Below, one piece after another: positions 1-9,043 of a stretch of 64,000 bases of DNA. Source of the DNA: Klebsiella variicola (GTDB lineage Bacteria > Pseudomonadota > Gammaproteobacteria > Enterobacterales > Enterobacteriaceae); the NCBI RefSeq assembly GCF_000828055.2, contig NZ_CP010523.2, forward strand, positions 496,001 through 560,000. Direction: 5' to 3'. Each line of letters starts with the position of its first letter. The first letter of the stretch is position 1. Below the pieces are notes generated by a model. It ran no database searches. It was not told the origin of the DNA and saw only the letters and a program-made list of their open reading frames with translations. Position numbers and translations under genes: made by a program.

Positions 1-314
<314 letters not shown>

Positions 315-332
315 CCTCGCACGTGCAAAAAA

Positions 333-357
333 GCCGGAACCGTTGTTCCGGCTTTTT
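333..357 (+). terminator. Intrinsic terminator of mdh
   Basis: An 8-bp perfect stem (GCCGGAAC / GTTCCGGC) with a CGTT loop is followed by TTTTT. It lies 18 bases after the mdh stop and separates mdh from the GntR genes. Confidence 0.92.
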
Positions 358-445
358 ATTGCCTCACTTTTCGCCTCCATGCGCCAGCGGTCGGGCAAAT
401 CTGCTAAAATCCCCCGCGTTTTAAGCCACCAGCCATGAGGACAGC

Positions 446-1075
446 GTGAAAAAGATCGAAAGAAAACAGACCCGGGACCAAATCGCGCAGATGATTCGTT
501 ATCAGATCCTCTCCGGCGCCATGAAACCCGGGGAGGAACTGACTCAGGAGAACATCGCGGAACAATTGGGACTTTCACGTATGCCGGTTAGGGAAGCGCT
601 ACAGTCCCTTGAACAGGAAGGATTTCTGGTGCGCTTGCCTAACCGACATATGCAGGTCTCCACGCTGGCCGTCGAGGATGTGAGCCATATTTTTCGCGTT
701 ATCGCGGTGATGGCTGCTGAACTGTTTGCCCTCGTGCCGGCAAATCAGGGGGAATTACTTCGCGCGCGCGCGCAGGAGCTGGCGCGTGCTGGCGATAATG
801 CCGGTGAACTGGCGTTTCATCAGTTGCTGATTTCCTATCTTGATAACCGCTATCTGGCAAAGGCGTATCAGCAATTTTTGGACGGTTATATTTCCTATGT
901 CATTCTGTACCTGAAAGAGGATGGCCAGGAGTCGGCGCAGATCCTGAACGAACTGGCGAGCGCCATTGGCCATGGCGAAGGCGAAAAAATTGCTCAGGCA
1001 ACACAGCGTTATTTCCTTATGCTTGCGGAGATAATGCGTCAACATATGAAGGATTGGGAAAGTGCAGAAGCCTAA
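446..1075 (+). CDS. GntR-family transcriptional regulator, diverged effector domain
   Basis: A 209-residue DNA-binding regulator, probably of the neighbouring tartrate genes. Residues about 8-75 form the GntR winged helix (SGAMKPGEELTQENIAEQLG, then SRMPVREALQSLEQEGF). The C-terminal part resembles an FCD ligand domain, but of the usual metal-binding His positions only an FHQLL motif is visible and the later EH pair is missing, so effector sensing may be changed. The start is GTG at 446 with AGGA upstream; no in-frame ATG fits better. Its end overlaps the next GntR gene by 14 bases, so the two are translationally coupled. Salmonella carries a similar GntR pair at this locus (recalled, not searched). 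Confidence 0.85.
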   Translation: MKKIERKQTRDQIAQMIRYQILSGAMKPGEELTQENIAEQLGLSRMPVREALQSLEQEGFLVRLPNRHMQVSTLAVEDVSHIFRVIAVMAAELFALVPANQGELLRARAQELARAGDNAGELAFHQLLISYLDNRYLAKAYQQFLDGYISYVILYLKEDGQESAQILNELASAIGHGEGEKIAQATQRYFLMLAEIMRQHMKDWESAEA

Positions 1076-1727
1076 ATTAGGGAAAATTAAGCTTCTTTCC
1101 GCGAAGGAGCAGGTGGCGGCGGTTTTGCGTAAAGCGATCCTTTCGCGGGATTTAGTGGAAGGGCAGGAAATTACCCTTGAAGGGATTGCCAAAATGGTTG
1201 GCGTTTCCAGCATGCCGGTACGTGAAGCGTTTCAGATTTTAGCCGCCGATGGTCTGATTCAAGTGCGGCCGAATAAAGGTGCGGTGGTGCTGGGGATTAA
1301 TGAGCAGACTATCCGCGAGCATTACGAAATTCGCGCTGTACTGGAAAGTGAAGCGGTGGCGAAAGCTTCTCGTCCAGGGACCGATATTTCACGCATCGCT
1401 CAGGTTCACTATGCCGCAGAGAAGGCGCTGGCAGACAATAATTCTGCTGAATATTCCGACCTGAACCAGGCCTTCCACATGGAGATCTGGAACGCGGCGG
1501 GAAATGAAAAAATGAAGATGCTGCTCTGCAACATGTGGAACGGACTGTCGATGGGGCACAAGGTGACCGAAGAAGAGTACGCCGTCATTTCCCTCCGTGA
1601 ACATAAAGCGATCTTACAAGCGCTTGAGCAGCATAACGAAGCGCTGGCCCGTCAGCGAATGCATGAGCATATCATCCGCTCGATGGAGAATATGCTCACG
1701 CGTTACCTGCCCGATCCTGCTCCCTGA
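1062..1727 (+). CDS. GntR-family regulator of the FCD (FadR-like) type
   Basis: A 221-residue regulator. The winged helix spans about residues 15-80 (SSMPVREAFQILAADGLIQVRPNKGAVV). The helical FCD domain has the family's metal/ligand residues: FHMEIW, REHKAIL and MHEHI, all lacking or degenerate in the preceding paralogue. FCD regulators usually sense small carboxylates, which fits a tartrate cluster, but the ligand is inferred. Translation starts at GTG 1062, inside the end of the upstream gene. A stem-loop follows the stop, then the promoter and a near-palindrome of the transporter gene, a likely target for one or both regulators. Confidence 0.88.
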   Translation: MQKPKLGKIKLLSAKEQVAAVLRKAILSRDLVEGQEITLEGIAKMVGVSSMPVREAFQILAADGLIQVRPNKGAVVLGINEQTIREHYEIRAVLESEAVAKASRPGTDISRIAQVHYAAEKALADNNSAEYSDLNQAFHMEIWNAAGNEKMKMLLCNMWNGLSMGHKVTEEEYAVISLREHKAILQALEQHNEALARQRMHEHIIRSMENMLTRYLPDPAP

Positions 1728-1738
1728 CCGGATCGATC

Positions 1739-1763
1739 GCCAGCGAATAGCTGGCGTTTGTTA
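1739..1763 (+). terminator. Probable terminator after the GntR pair
   Basis: GCCAGC / GCTGGC stem with a GAATA loop, followed by the T-rich stretch GTTTGTTATATTT. It lies 12 bases after the GntR stop. Confidence 0.65.
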
Positions 1764-1852
1764 TATTTATCAACGTTATTAATTCCTCAACGTGACGATC
1801 TGCGCAGGATCTTGATGTAGATCTCATTGCGCGATCATTCCACAAAAACGCA

Positions 1853-1881
1853 TTGACTTACTTTTTGCATGGGAATAATTT
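1853..1881 (+). promoter_or_regulatory. Predicted promoter of the tartrate transporter operon
   Basis: TTGACT (1853-1858) and TAATTT (1876-1881) are spaced 17 bases apart in an AT-rich stretch. The start point would fall near 1888, about 50 bases before the transporter ATG and immediately before the palindrome at 1893-1908. Confidence 0.55.
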
Positions 1882-1892
1882 CTCCCTCGTCA

Positions 1893-1908
1893 ATATTGGA
1901 TACAATAT
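1893..1908. promoter_or_regulatory. Candidate GntR operator (near-perfect palindrome)
   Basis: ATATTGGATACAATAT has perfect 6-base arms (ATATTG/CAATAT) around a GATA centre. FCD-type GntR operators are often of the form TTGTATACAA, so this is a close match in kind. It sits just downstream of the predicted start point, a repressor position. Which of the two GntR proteins binds it is inference. Confidence 0.5.
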
Positions 1909-1938
1909 CATATATCATTGATAGGAAGAATTATAAGT

Positions 1939-3207
1939 ATGGAACCGATTACCATCACCCTATGTTTGCTGGTGTTCGCTATCGTCATGTTCGTCTGGGA
2001 GAAAGTGCCGCTGGCAGTGACTTCCATGGTGGTTTGTGTGGCGTTAGTGGTCACTGGCGTATTGGATCTGAAGCAGGCCTTTGCCGGTTTTATCGACAGC
2101 AATGTCATTCTTTTTGTCGCCATGTTCGTCGTCGGCGGGGCGTTATTTGAAACCGGGATGGCCAATAAAGTCGGCGGGGTGATCACTCACTTCGCCAAAA
2201 CCGAAAAACAGCTGATTTTCACCATCATGGTGGTGGTCGGCGTGATGTCGGGCTTTCTTTCCAACACCGGTACGGCGGCGGTGCTGATCCCGGTCGTCAT
2301 TGGCGTGGCCGCCAAATCGGGGTTTTCCCGCTCGCGTCTGCTGATGCCGCTGGTGTTTGCTGCCGCGTTGGGCGGCAACCTGTCGCTGATTGGCGCCCCG
2401 GGCAACCTGATCGCGCAATCGGCCTTACAGAACATCGGCAGCGGCTTCGGTTTCTTTGAGTATGCGAAAGTGGGTCTACCGATGCTGGTCTGCGGCATCC
2501 TCTATTTCCTGACCATCGGCTATAAGTTTTTGCCCAATAATCCAAACAGCGGGGAAGTGGGCAGCGTCGGCGAACAGCGGGATTACAGCCACGTTCCACG
2601 CTGGAAGCAGATCCTGTCCCTGGTGGTGTTGATCGCCACGATCCTCGGCATGATTTTCGAAAAACAGACCGGCATTAGCCTGGCGGTGGCCGGCTGTATC
2701 GGTGCCCTGGTGCTGGTGGTTACCGGGGTGCTGACGGAAAAGCAAGCTTACAAAGCTATTGATTCACAGACTATTTTTATTTTCGGCGGCACCCTGGCGC
2801 TGGCAAAGGCGCTGGAAATGACCGGGGCGGGCAAGCTGGTGGCTGACCAGGTTATCGGTCTGCTGGGCAACAACTCCTCGCCGTTCATGCTGCTGGTGGT
2901 GGTCTTTGCCCTCTCCGTGGTGATGACCAACTTTATGTCCAATACCGCCACCGTCGCGCTGTTGGTGCCGGTGAGCCTGTCGATTGCCGCCGGTATGGGC
3001 GCCGATCCGCGTGCGGTGCTGATGGCGACGGTGATTGGAAGCTCCTGCGCCTATGCGACGCCGATCGGGATGCCCGCCAATATGATGGTGCTGTCGGCCG
3101 GGGGCTATAAGTTCGTCGATTACGCCAAATCCGGCATCCCTCTGATTATCGTTTCCACCATTGTCAGCCTGATCCTGCTGCCAATCCTTTTCCCTTTTCA
3201 TCCGTAA
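1939..3207 (+). CDS. SLC13/DASS-family dicarboxylate transporter, probable tartrate uptake
   Basis: A 422-residue inner-membrane permease with about 11-12 hydrophobic segments. It has the two signature SNT motifs of the Na+-coupled SLC13 family: SNTGTAA (residues 108-114) and SNTATVA (about 334-340). The start chosen is ATG 1939, with AGGAAG 10 bases upstream; an in-frame start at 1918 has no ribosome site. It heads ttdA-ttdB, so L(+)-tartrate or a related dicarboxylate is the likely substrate. The Salmonella counterpart (STM3356, from memory) is the gene whose start-codon mutation is used to type tartrate-negative strains; the ATG here is intact. Na+ coupling would match the Na+ pump downstream. 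Confidence 0.85.
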   Translation: MEPITITLCLLVFAIVMFVWEKVPLAVTSMVVCVALVVTGVLDLKQAFAGFIDSNVILFVAMFVVGGALFETGMANKVGGVITHFAKTEKQLIFTIMVVVGVMSGFLSNTGTAAVLIPVVIGVAAKSGFSRSRLLMPLVFAAALGGNLSLIGAPGNLIAQSALQNIGSGFGFFEYAKVGLPMLVCGILYFLTIGYKFLPNNPNSGEVGSVGEQRDYSHVPRWKQILSLVVLIATILGMIFEKQTGISLAVAGCIGALVLVVTGVLTEKQAYKAIDSQTIFIFGGTLALAKALEMTGAGKLVADQVIGLLGNNSSPFMLLVVVFALSVVMTNFMSNTATVALLVPVSLSIAAGMGADPRAVLMATVIGSSCAYATPIGMPANMMVLSAGGYKFVDYAKSGIPLIIVSTIVSLILLPILFPFHP

Positions 3208-3239
3208 CTTACGGACGCTGTTCTGACTAAGGAGCCTTT

Positions 3240-4139
3240 ATGAGCAAAAGCGAACAGATATCCCGCATGACCGACATCATGGCCAGATTTGTGGGATATA
3301 CCGGCAAAGTATTGCCTGATGACGTCACGGCAAAACTAAAAGAGTTGCATAAGAAAGAGACCAGCCAGCTGGCGGACGTCATCTTTACCACCATGATTGA
3401 AAACCAGCGTCTGGCGAAAGAGCTGGATCGTCCCTCCTGCCAGGATACCGGCGTGATCCAGTTTCTGGTGGAGTGCGGCGCCAACTTTCCGCTGATCGGC
3501 GAACTGGAAGCGCTGCTGCGCGAATCGGTGATCAAAGCCACCGTCGACTCCCCGCTGCGTCATAACAGCGTCGAGACCTTTGATGAATACAACACCGGCA
3601 AAAACGTTGGCAAAGGGACACCCACCGTTTTCTGGGAGATCGTCCCGGATTCCGATCAGTGCAGCATCTACACCTATATGGCTGGCGGCGGCTGCTCGCT
3701 GCCGGGTAAAGCGATGGTGTTAATGCCTGGCGCTGGCTATGAAGGGGTGACCCGCTTTGTGCTGGATGTGATGACCAGCTATGGCCTGAACGCCTGTCCA
3801 CCATTGCTGGTTGGCGTTGGGGTGGCAACGTCGGTGGAAACCGCGGCGCTGCTGTCGAAGAAAGCGCTGATGCGCCCGATTGGCTCGCACAATGATAACG
3901 AACGGGCGGCATCGCTGGAAAAAATGCTCGAAGACGGCATCAACAAAATCGGTCTGGGCCCGCAGGGGATGTCCGGCAATACCTCCGTGATGGGCGTCAA
4001 TATCGAAAATACCGCACGCCATCCTTCCACCATTGGCGTGGCGGTCAACGTCGGCTGCTGGTCGCACCGCAAAGGACATATCGTTTTCGATAAAGACCTG
4101 AACTACACCATTACGTCTCACACAGGAGTGGCATTCTGA
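3240..4139 (+). CDS. ttdA: L(+)-tartrate dehydratase / class I fumarase-like, alpha subunit
   Basis: The 299-residue iron-sulfur subunit of an oxygen-sensitive hydro-lyase; with TtdB it dehydrates tartrate to oxaloacetate. Cys67 (PSCQDTG), Cys186 (NACPP) and Cys273 (VGCWSH) sit at the spacing of the three [4Fe-4S] ligands of E. coli TtdA, offset by four. Length matches TtdA (about 303) rather than the fused class I fumarases (about 550). The stop TGA overlaps the ATG of the next gene by one base, so the subunits are co-translated. A class I fumarase of split type is the alternative; the neighbouring oxaloacetate decarboxylase favours tartrate. Confidence 0.88.
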   Translation: MSKSEQISRMTDIMARFVGYTGKVLPDDVTAKLKELHKKETSQLADVIFTTMIENQRLAKELDRPSCQDTGVIQFLVECGANFPLIGELEALLRESVIKATVDSPLRHNSVETFDEYNTGKNVGKGTPTVFWEIVPDSDQCSIYTYMAGGGCSLPGKAMVLMPGAGYEGVTRFVLDVMTSYGLNACPPLLVGVGVATSVETAALLSKKALMRPIGSHNDNERAASLEKMLEDGINKIGLGPQGMSGNTSVMGVNIENTARHPSTIGVAVNVGCWSHRKGHIVFDKDLNYTITSHTGVAF

Positions 4140-4756
4140 TGGCTAAAAAAATACTCACTACGCCCATTAAAGATGAAGATTTAGCTGATATTAAAGCGGG
4201 CGATATCATTTATCTCAACGGCCATATTGTGACCTGTCGCGATGTGGCTCATCGTCGCTTAATTGAGGGCGGGCGTGAATTACCGGTCAATGTTGCCGGT
4301 GGCGCGATATTGCATGCCGGGCCGATTGTGCGACCGATTAAAGGTTCGGAAGATAAATTTGAAATGGTCTCCGTTGGGCCGACCACCAGTATGCGCATGG
4401 AGAAATTTGAAAAAGAGTTTATTGCCAGGACTGGCGTGAAATTAATCGTTGGTAAAGGCGGTATGGGGAAGGGAACTGAAGAGGGTTGCGCCGAGCATAA
4501 AGCCTTGCACTGCGTGTTCCCGGCCGGCTGCGCGGTCGTCGCCGCGGTCTGCGTGGAAGAAATCGAAGATGCGCAGTGGCGTGATTTAGGGATGCCGGAA
4601 ACCTTATGGGTATGTCGGGTGAAAGAGTTCGGGCCGTTAATTGTCTCAATCGATACCCACGGCAATAACCTGTTTGAGCAGAATAAAGTGATCTTTAATC
4701 AGCGCAAAGACATTGTCGCCGATGAAATCTGCAAACATGTGAGCTTCATTAAATAA
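4139..4756 (+). CDS. ttdB: L(+)-tartrate dehydratase, beta subunit
   Basis: The 205-residue small subunit, equivalent to the C-terminal half of class I fumarases. The family's glycine-rich segment [12 protein letters not shown] (about 104-115) and the swivelling domain start [16 protein letters not shown] (about 27-42) are present. It begins on the A of the ttdA stop overlap (TGATG). The first part is noticeably AT-richer than the following oad genes. It has no independent promoter; a 142-base gap with a hairpin separates it from oadG. Confidence 0.88.
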   Translation: MAKKILTTPIKDEDLADIKAGDIIYLNGHIVTCRDVAHRRLIEGGRELPVNVAGGAILHAGPIVRPIKGSEDKFEMVSVGPTTSMRMEKFEKEFIARTGVKLIVGKGGMGKGTEEGCAEHKALHCVFPAGCAVVAAVCVEEIEDAQWRDLGMPETLWVCRVKEFGPLIVSIDTHGNNLFEQNKVIFNQRKDIVADEICKHVSFIK

Positions 4757-4844
4757 CCCCGATTGAATATATAGCGCAGTAATGGCAGCGGCAGCTGACT
4801 GCTAAACAGAGGCTTCTGACCAGGCGGTCCGGGGAAATCCACTC

Positions 4845-4868
4845 GGCTAACGCGGTCTGCTGTTAGCC
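4845..4868. other. Hairpin in the ttdB-oadG gap
   Basis: GGCTAAC and GTTAGCC form a 7-bp perfect stem with a 10-base loop, 30 bases before oadG. There is no T run, so it is more likely an mRNA processing or stability element than a terminator. The rest of 4757-4898 shows no clear promoter. Confidence 0.4.
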
Positions 4869-4898
4869 ATTATTGCGCCCCCTCCCAAAGGCTATTTT

Positions 4899-5144
4899 AT
4901 GACTAACAATGCCGTCCTGTTAGGCGAAGGCTTCACCCTGATGTTTCTCGGCATGGGCTTTGTGCTGGTGTTCCTGCTGCTGCTCATCTTTGCCATCCGG
5001 GGAATGTCCCTCGCCGTCAACCGCCTGTTTCCCGAGCCGCCTGCCGCCCCCAAACCGGCCCCGGCCGCGCCCGCCGACGACTTCGCCCGCTTAAAGCCGG
5101 CGATTGTCGCCGCCATTCACCACCATCGCCGTCTTCACCCTTAA
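4899..5144 (+). CDS. oadG: Oxaloacetate decarboxylase, gamma subunit
   Basis: An 81-residue membrane anchor of the Na+-pumping oxaloacetate decarboxylase. One membrane helix lies at about residues 12-32 ([19 protein letters not shown]), followed by a Pro/Ala-rich cytoplasmic tail ([15 protein letters not shown]). The C-terminal HHHRRLHP carries the His cluster that binds Zn2+ and the alpha subunit in the family. The ribosome site AAAGG precedes the ATG. The next gene, oadA, starts 15 bases on. Wobble positions are very GC-rich from here to oadB, unlike ttdB. Confidence 0.9.
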   Translation: MTNNAVLLGEGFTLMFLGMGFVLVFLLLLIFAIRGMSLAVNRLFPEPPAAPKPAPAAPADDFARLKPAIVAAIHHHRRLHP

Positions 5145-5159
5145 TTCACGGAGGAATTT

Positions 5160-6929
5160 ATGACCGTTGCCATTACCGATGTCGTCCTGCGCGACGCCCA
5201 CCAGTCCCTGTTCGCCACCCGTCTGCGTCTCGACGATATGCTCCCCATCGCCGCTCAGTTGGATGACGTCGGCTACCGCTCGCTGGAGTGCTGGGGCGGC
5301 GCCACCTTTGACGCCTGCATCCGCTTCCTCGGCGAGGACCCGTGGGTCCGCCTGCGCGAGCTGAAAAAGGCGATGCCGAAGACCCCGCTGCAGATGCTGC
5401 TCCGCGGCCAGAACCTGCTCGGCTACCGCCACTACGCCGATGACGTGGTGGAGCGCTTCGTGGAGCGCGCCGTCAAAAACGGCATGGACGTCTTCCGCGT
5501 CTTCGACGCCATGAACGACCCGCGCAACATGCAGGCCGCCCTGCAGGCGGTCCGCCGCCACGGCGCCCACGCCCAGGGTACGCTTTCGTACACCACCAGC
5601 CCGGCGCACACCCTGCAGACCTGGCTCGACCTCACCGAACAGCTGCTGGAGACCGGCGTTGACTCCGTCGCCATCAAGGACATGTCCGGCATTCTGACGC
5701 CGGGGGCCGCCTTTGAGCTGGTCAGCGAAATCAAGAAGCGCTACGACGTCACCCTGCACCTGCACTGCCATGCCACCACCGGGATGGCGGAGATGGCGCT
5801 GCTGAAGGCCATTGAAGCCGGGGTCGACGGCGTGGATACGGCGATTTCGTCCATGAGCGCCACCTACGGCCACCCGGCCACCGAGGCGCTGGTCGCCACC
5901 CTCGCCGGCACGCAATATGACACCGGGCTGGATATCCACAAGCTGGAGAGCATCGCCGCGTACTTCCGCGAGGTGCGTAAGAAGTACCACGCCTTCGAAG
6001 GCCAGCTGAAGGGCACCGACAGCCGTATCCTCGTCGCCCAGGTCCCGGGCGGGATGCTCACCAACCTCGAAAGCCAGCTGAAGCAGCAGAATGCCGCGGA
6101 CAAACTCGACCTGGTGCTGGCGGAAATCCCCCGCGTGCGCGAGGACCTCGGCTTCATCCCGCTGGTCACCCCGACCTCGCAGATTGTCGGCACCCAGGCG
6201 GTGCTCAACGTCCTGACCGGCGAGCGCTACAAAACCATCGCGAAGGAGACCGCCGGTATCCTGAAGGGTGAGTACGGCCGCACCCCGGCGCCGGTGAACG
6301 CCGCCCTGCAGGCGCGGGTGCTTGACGGCGCTGACCCGGTGACCTGCCGCCCGGCCGACCTGCTGAAGCCGGAGCTGGCGCAGCTGGAAGCCGACGTCAG
6401 ACGCCAGGCGCAGGAGAAAGGCATCACCCTTGCCGAAAACGCCATCGACGACGTGCTCACCGTGGCCCTGTTCCCGCAGCCCGGCCTGAAGTTCCTCGAA
6501 AACCGCCACAACCCGGCGGCCTTTGAGCCCGTGCCGCAGGTGGAAGCCGCGCAGCCGCTGGCAAAAGCAGAAAAACCAGCCGCCTCCGGCGTCTACACCG
6601 TCGAAGTGGAAGGCAAAGCCTTTGTGGTCAAAGTCAGCGACGGCGGCGACGTCAGCCAGCTCAGCGCCGCGCCGGTGGCCGCTGCGCCTGCTGCCGCCCC
6701 GGCCCCGGCTGGCGCCGGCACCCCGGTGACCGCCCCGCTGGCGGGCACTATCTGGAAGGTGCTGGCCGCGGAAGGCCAGACGGTGGCCGAAGGCGAGGTG
6801 CTGCTGATTCTGGAAGCCATGAAGATGGAGACCGAAATCCGCGCCGCGCAGGCCGGGACCGTGCGCGGTATCGCGGTGAAAGCCGGCGACGCGGTGGCGG
6901 TCGGCGACACTCTGCTGCAGCTGGCGTAA
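5160..6929 (+). CDS. oadA: Oxaloacetate decarboxylase, biotin-carrying alpha subunit
   Basis: A 589-residue cytoplasmic carboxyltransferase that moves CO2 from oxaloacetate to biotin, giving pyruvate. The TIM-barrel domain (1 to about 450) starts [12 protein letters not shown], with metal ligands Asp12, His202 and His204 (HLHCH) and the key Lys173 (AIKDMSG). An Ala/Pro linker (about 500-520) leads to the biotinyl domain, with the biotin lysine at Lys555 in EAMKM, 34 residues from the C terminus. GGAGG precedes the ATG. It closely resembles the OadA of the citrate-fermentation locus of Klebsiella, so a second copy elsewhere is likely. The operon order G-A-B is standard. Confidence 0.95.
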   Translation: MTVAITDVVLRDAHQSLFATRLRLDDMLPIAAQLDDVGYRSLECWGGATFDACIRFLGEDPWVRLRELKKAMPKTPLQMLLRGQNLLGYRHYADDVVERFVERAVKNGMDVFRVFDAMNDPRNMQAALQAVRRHGAHAQGTLSYTTSPAHTLQTWLDLTEQLLETGVDSVAIKDMSGILTPGAAFELVSEIKKRYDVTLHLHCHATTGMAEMALLKAIEAGVDGVDTAISSMSATYGHPATEALVATLAGTQYDTGLDIHKLESIAAYFREVRKKYHAFEGQLKGTDSRILVAQVPGGMLTNLESQLKQQNAADKLDLVLAEIPRVREDLGFIPLVTPTSQIVGTQAVLNVLTGERYKTIAKETAGILKGEYGRTPAPVNAALQARVLDGADPVTCRPADLLKPELAQLEADVRRQAQEKGITLAENAIDDVLTVALFPQPGLKFLENRHNPAAFEPVPQVEAAQPLAKAEKPAASGVYTVEVEGKAFVVKVSDGGDVSQLSAAPVAAAPAAAPAPAGAGTPVTAPLAGTIWKVLAAEGQTVAEGEVLLILEAMKMETEIRAAQAGTVRGIAVKAGDAVAVGDTLLQLA

Positions 6930-6944
6930 GGACGAGGAGCGGAA

Positions 6945-8246
6945 ATGGAAAGTCTGAACGCCCTGATTCAGGGCATGGGGCTGATGCACCTGGGGGCCGG
7001 CCAGGCGGTGATGCTGCTGGTCAGCCTGCTGCTGCTGTGGCTGGCGATTGCGAAGAAGTTCGAGCCGTTACTGCTGCTGCCGATTGGCTTCGGCGGCCTG
7101 CTCTCCAATATCCCGGAGGCCGGGCTGGCGCTCACCGCCCTGGAGAGCCTGCTGGCCCACCACGACCCGGCGCAGCTGGCGGTGATTGCCGCGAAGCTCC
7201 ACTGCACGCCGGACGTCCACGCCATTAAGGAGGCGCTGGCGCTGGCCCTGCCGTCGGTGCAGGGGCAGATGGAGAGCCTCGCGGTGGACATGGGCTACTC
7301 CGCCGGGGTGCTGGCCATCTTCTATAAGGTGGCGATTGGCTCAGGCATTGCGCCGCTGGTCATCTTTATGGGCGTTGGGGCAATGACCGATTTCGGCCCG
7401 CTGCTGGCCAACCCGCGCACCCTGCTGCTGGGGGCGGCGGCGCAGTTCGGGATCTTCGCCACCGTCCTCGGGGCGCTGACGCTGAACTACTTCGGCATCA
7501 TCAGCTTCACCCTGCCGCAGGCGGCGGCCATCGGCATCATCGGCGGCGCCGACGGCCCGACGGCGATTTACCTGTCGGGCAAGCTGGCGCCGGAGCTGCT
7601 GGGGGCCATCGCGGTGGCGGCGTACTCCTATATGGCGCTGGTGCCGCTGATCCAGCCGCCGATCATGAAGGCGCTGACCACGGATAAGGAGCGGAAGATC
7701 CGCATGGTGCAGCTGCGCACGGTGAGTAAGCGGGAGAAGATCCTGTTCCCGGCGGTGCTGTTACTGCTGGTGGCGCTCCTGCTGCCGGACGCCGCGCCGC
7801 TGCTGGGGATGTTCTGCTTCGGCAACCTGATGCGCGAGAGCGGCGTGGTGGAGCGGCTGAGCGATACGGTGCAGAACGCGCTGATCAACATCGTGACCAT
7901 CTTCCTCGGACTGTCGGTGGGGGCCAAGCTGGTGGCGGACAAGTTCCTGCAGCCGCAGACGCTGGGGATCCTGGTGCTGGGGGTGATCGCCTTCTGCGTG
8001 GGCACCGCGGCCGGGGTGCTGATGGCGAAGCTGATGAACGTGTTCAGCCGGCACAAAATCAACCCGCTGATCGGCTCGGCGGGGGTGTCGGCGGTGCCGA
8101 TGGCGGCGCGGGTGTCGAACAAAGTGGGTCTGGAAGCGGACGGGCAGAACTTCCTGCTGATGCACGCCATGGGCCCGAATGTGGCCGGGGTGATCGGCTC
8201 GGCGATCGCCGCCGGGGTGATGCTCAAGTACGTGCTGGCGATGTAG
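6945..8246 (+). CDS. oadB: Oxaloacetate decarboxylase, Na+-pumping beta subunit
   Basis: A 433-residue polytopic membrane protein that decarboxylates carboxybiotin and exports Na+. The conserved [15 protein letters not shown] loop (about 200-214) contains the essential Asp203, and the family's [13 protein letters not shown] segment is near residue 385. About nine hydrophobic helices are visible. It follows oadA by 15 bases with GAGG before the ATG. Together with the SLC13 transporter upstream it could close a Na+ circuit for tartrate fermentation. Confidence 0.95.
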   Translation: MESLNALIQGMGLMHLGAGQAVMLLVSLLLLWLAIAKKFEPLLLLPIGFGGLLSNIPEAGLALTALESLLAHHDPAQLAVIAAKLHCTPDVHAIKEALALALPSVQGQMESLAVDMGYSAGVLAIFYKVAIGSGIAPLVIFMGVGAMTDFGPLLANPRTLLLGAAAQFGIFATVLGALTLNYFGIISFTLPQAAAIGIIGGADGPTAIYLSGKLAPELLGAIAVAAYSYMALVPLIQPPIMKALTTDKERKIRMVQLRTVSKREKILFPAVLLLLVALLLPDAAPLLGMFCFGNLMRESGVVERLSDTVQNALINIVTIFLGLSVGAKLVADKFLQPQTLGILVLGVIAFCVGTAAGVLMAKLMNVFSRHKINPLIGSAGVSAVPMAARVSNKVGLEADGQNFLLMHAMGPNVAGVIGSAIAAGVMLKYVLAM

Positions 8247-8305
8247 GCCAGCCTGTTCCCGCGGCTGGCATACCGGCCGCGGAGATTTCTCATAAGGAGA
8301 CGGTG

Positions 8306-9016
8306 ATGAATGAAGCCATAGCATGCTGTCCGGAAAACCGGACATCAACACGGGAGGCGGTGGTTGACGCCATGCTGGCGTCAGGCGATGAACTTGCACA
8401 ACTGCAGCCGGCGCTGAACCTGCTTTCGCCCCCGCTGAACGCCACGCCTGGTGAAGCGCTGCTGGCCAGCTGTTATGAGGCCGGCGCTGACCATAACGCT
8501 GACGAGGCGACACGGGCGGTGATCGCCTTACCGGCGGCGGTCGTGCGCTCTGCGACGCCCTCGCTGCAGCGCAGCGGTCTGCTGTGCATGGCGGCCGGGG
8601 CGCTCAGCGCCCGGCAACTTCCGCTGACGCACAACCGGCTGTGCGACGTGGCGGGGCAGTTCGCCCGCGCTATTCCTGAAGGCGATGAAGAGGCGGGCAG
8701 TGGATTTTATACTGTGCGCAGCGTGTCCCTGCCCGTTTACCGGCGGCTGCGGCGGGATAACCATTCTCACAGCGTCTGTCTGCAGCAGGCGCTGCTGCAT
8801 TTGCTGGCCTGGAAGAGTGAGTCGCCCTGGGCGCGGCAGCAGGCGCAGCGCCTGCTCTGGCAGGGTGGCGTGCTGGGTGAGAAGGGGGAATTTGCGCTAC
8901 TGACGCTGGATGATGAGCTTCGCGAGCGACAGATAGTCTGGCCCGGGCTGAGATCGCTGCTGGCGGTGACCGGGTTTCTGGTCAGATTCCCGGCCGGTCC
9001 GGTATTTAGCGATTAA
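8306..9016 (+). CDS. Diverged CitG/MdcB-like protein in the tartrate-oad cluster
   Basis: A 236-residue protein of unproven function. The second half matches the CitG/MdcB (triphosphoribosyl-dephospho-CoA synthase) pattern: GLLCMAAGALSA (91-102), EEAGSGFYTVRSVSLP (128-143), LLHLLAW (163-169), LLWQGGV (183-189) and WPGLRSLLAVTGFL (212-225), which parallels the family's SPGGSADLLxVTWFL. The family's N-terminal PKPGLVD motif and the DTNVLHRGG motif after LLxLMA are not seen; SESPWARQQ stands in the latter place. No acyl-carrier protein is encoded nearby, so the usual CitG role has no obvious client. AAGGAG lies 6 bases before ATG 8306; a GTG just before it is less well spaced. It closes the oad operon and is followed by a hairpin. 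Confidence 0.65.
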   Translation: MNEAIACCPENRTSTREAVVDAMLASGDELAQLQPALNLLSPPLNATPGEALLASCYEAGADHNADEATRAVIALPAAVVRSATPSLQRSGLLCMAAGALSARQLPLTHNRLCDVAGQFARAIPEGDEEAGSGFYTVRSVSLPVYRRLRRDNHSHSVCLQQALLHLLAWKSESPWARQQAQRLLWQGGVLGEKGEFALLTLDDELRERQIVWPGLRSLLAVTGFLVRFPAGPVFSD

Positions 9017-9019
9017 CGT

Positions 9020-9043
9020 GGCTCCCCAAACGGGGAGCCGTTT
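9020..9043. terminator. Hairpin between converging oad cluster and degS
   Basis: GGCTCCCC / GGGGAGCC stem of 8 bp with an AAAC loop, followed by GTTTAG on the plus strand. It occupies the 25-base gap between converging genes. The T run is short, so termination is likely but not certain. Confidence 0.55.

Noticed and set aside
5091-6989. Open frame of 632 codons on the minus strand opposite oadA
   Set aside because: It is an antisense shadow caused by the very GC-rich codon use of oadA; the product is rich in His, Gly and Arg with no recognisable domain.
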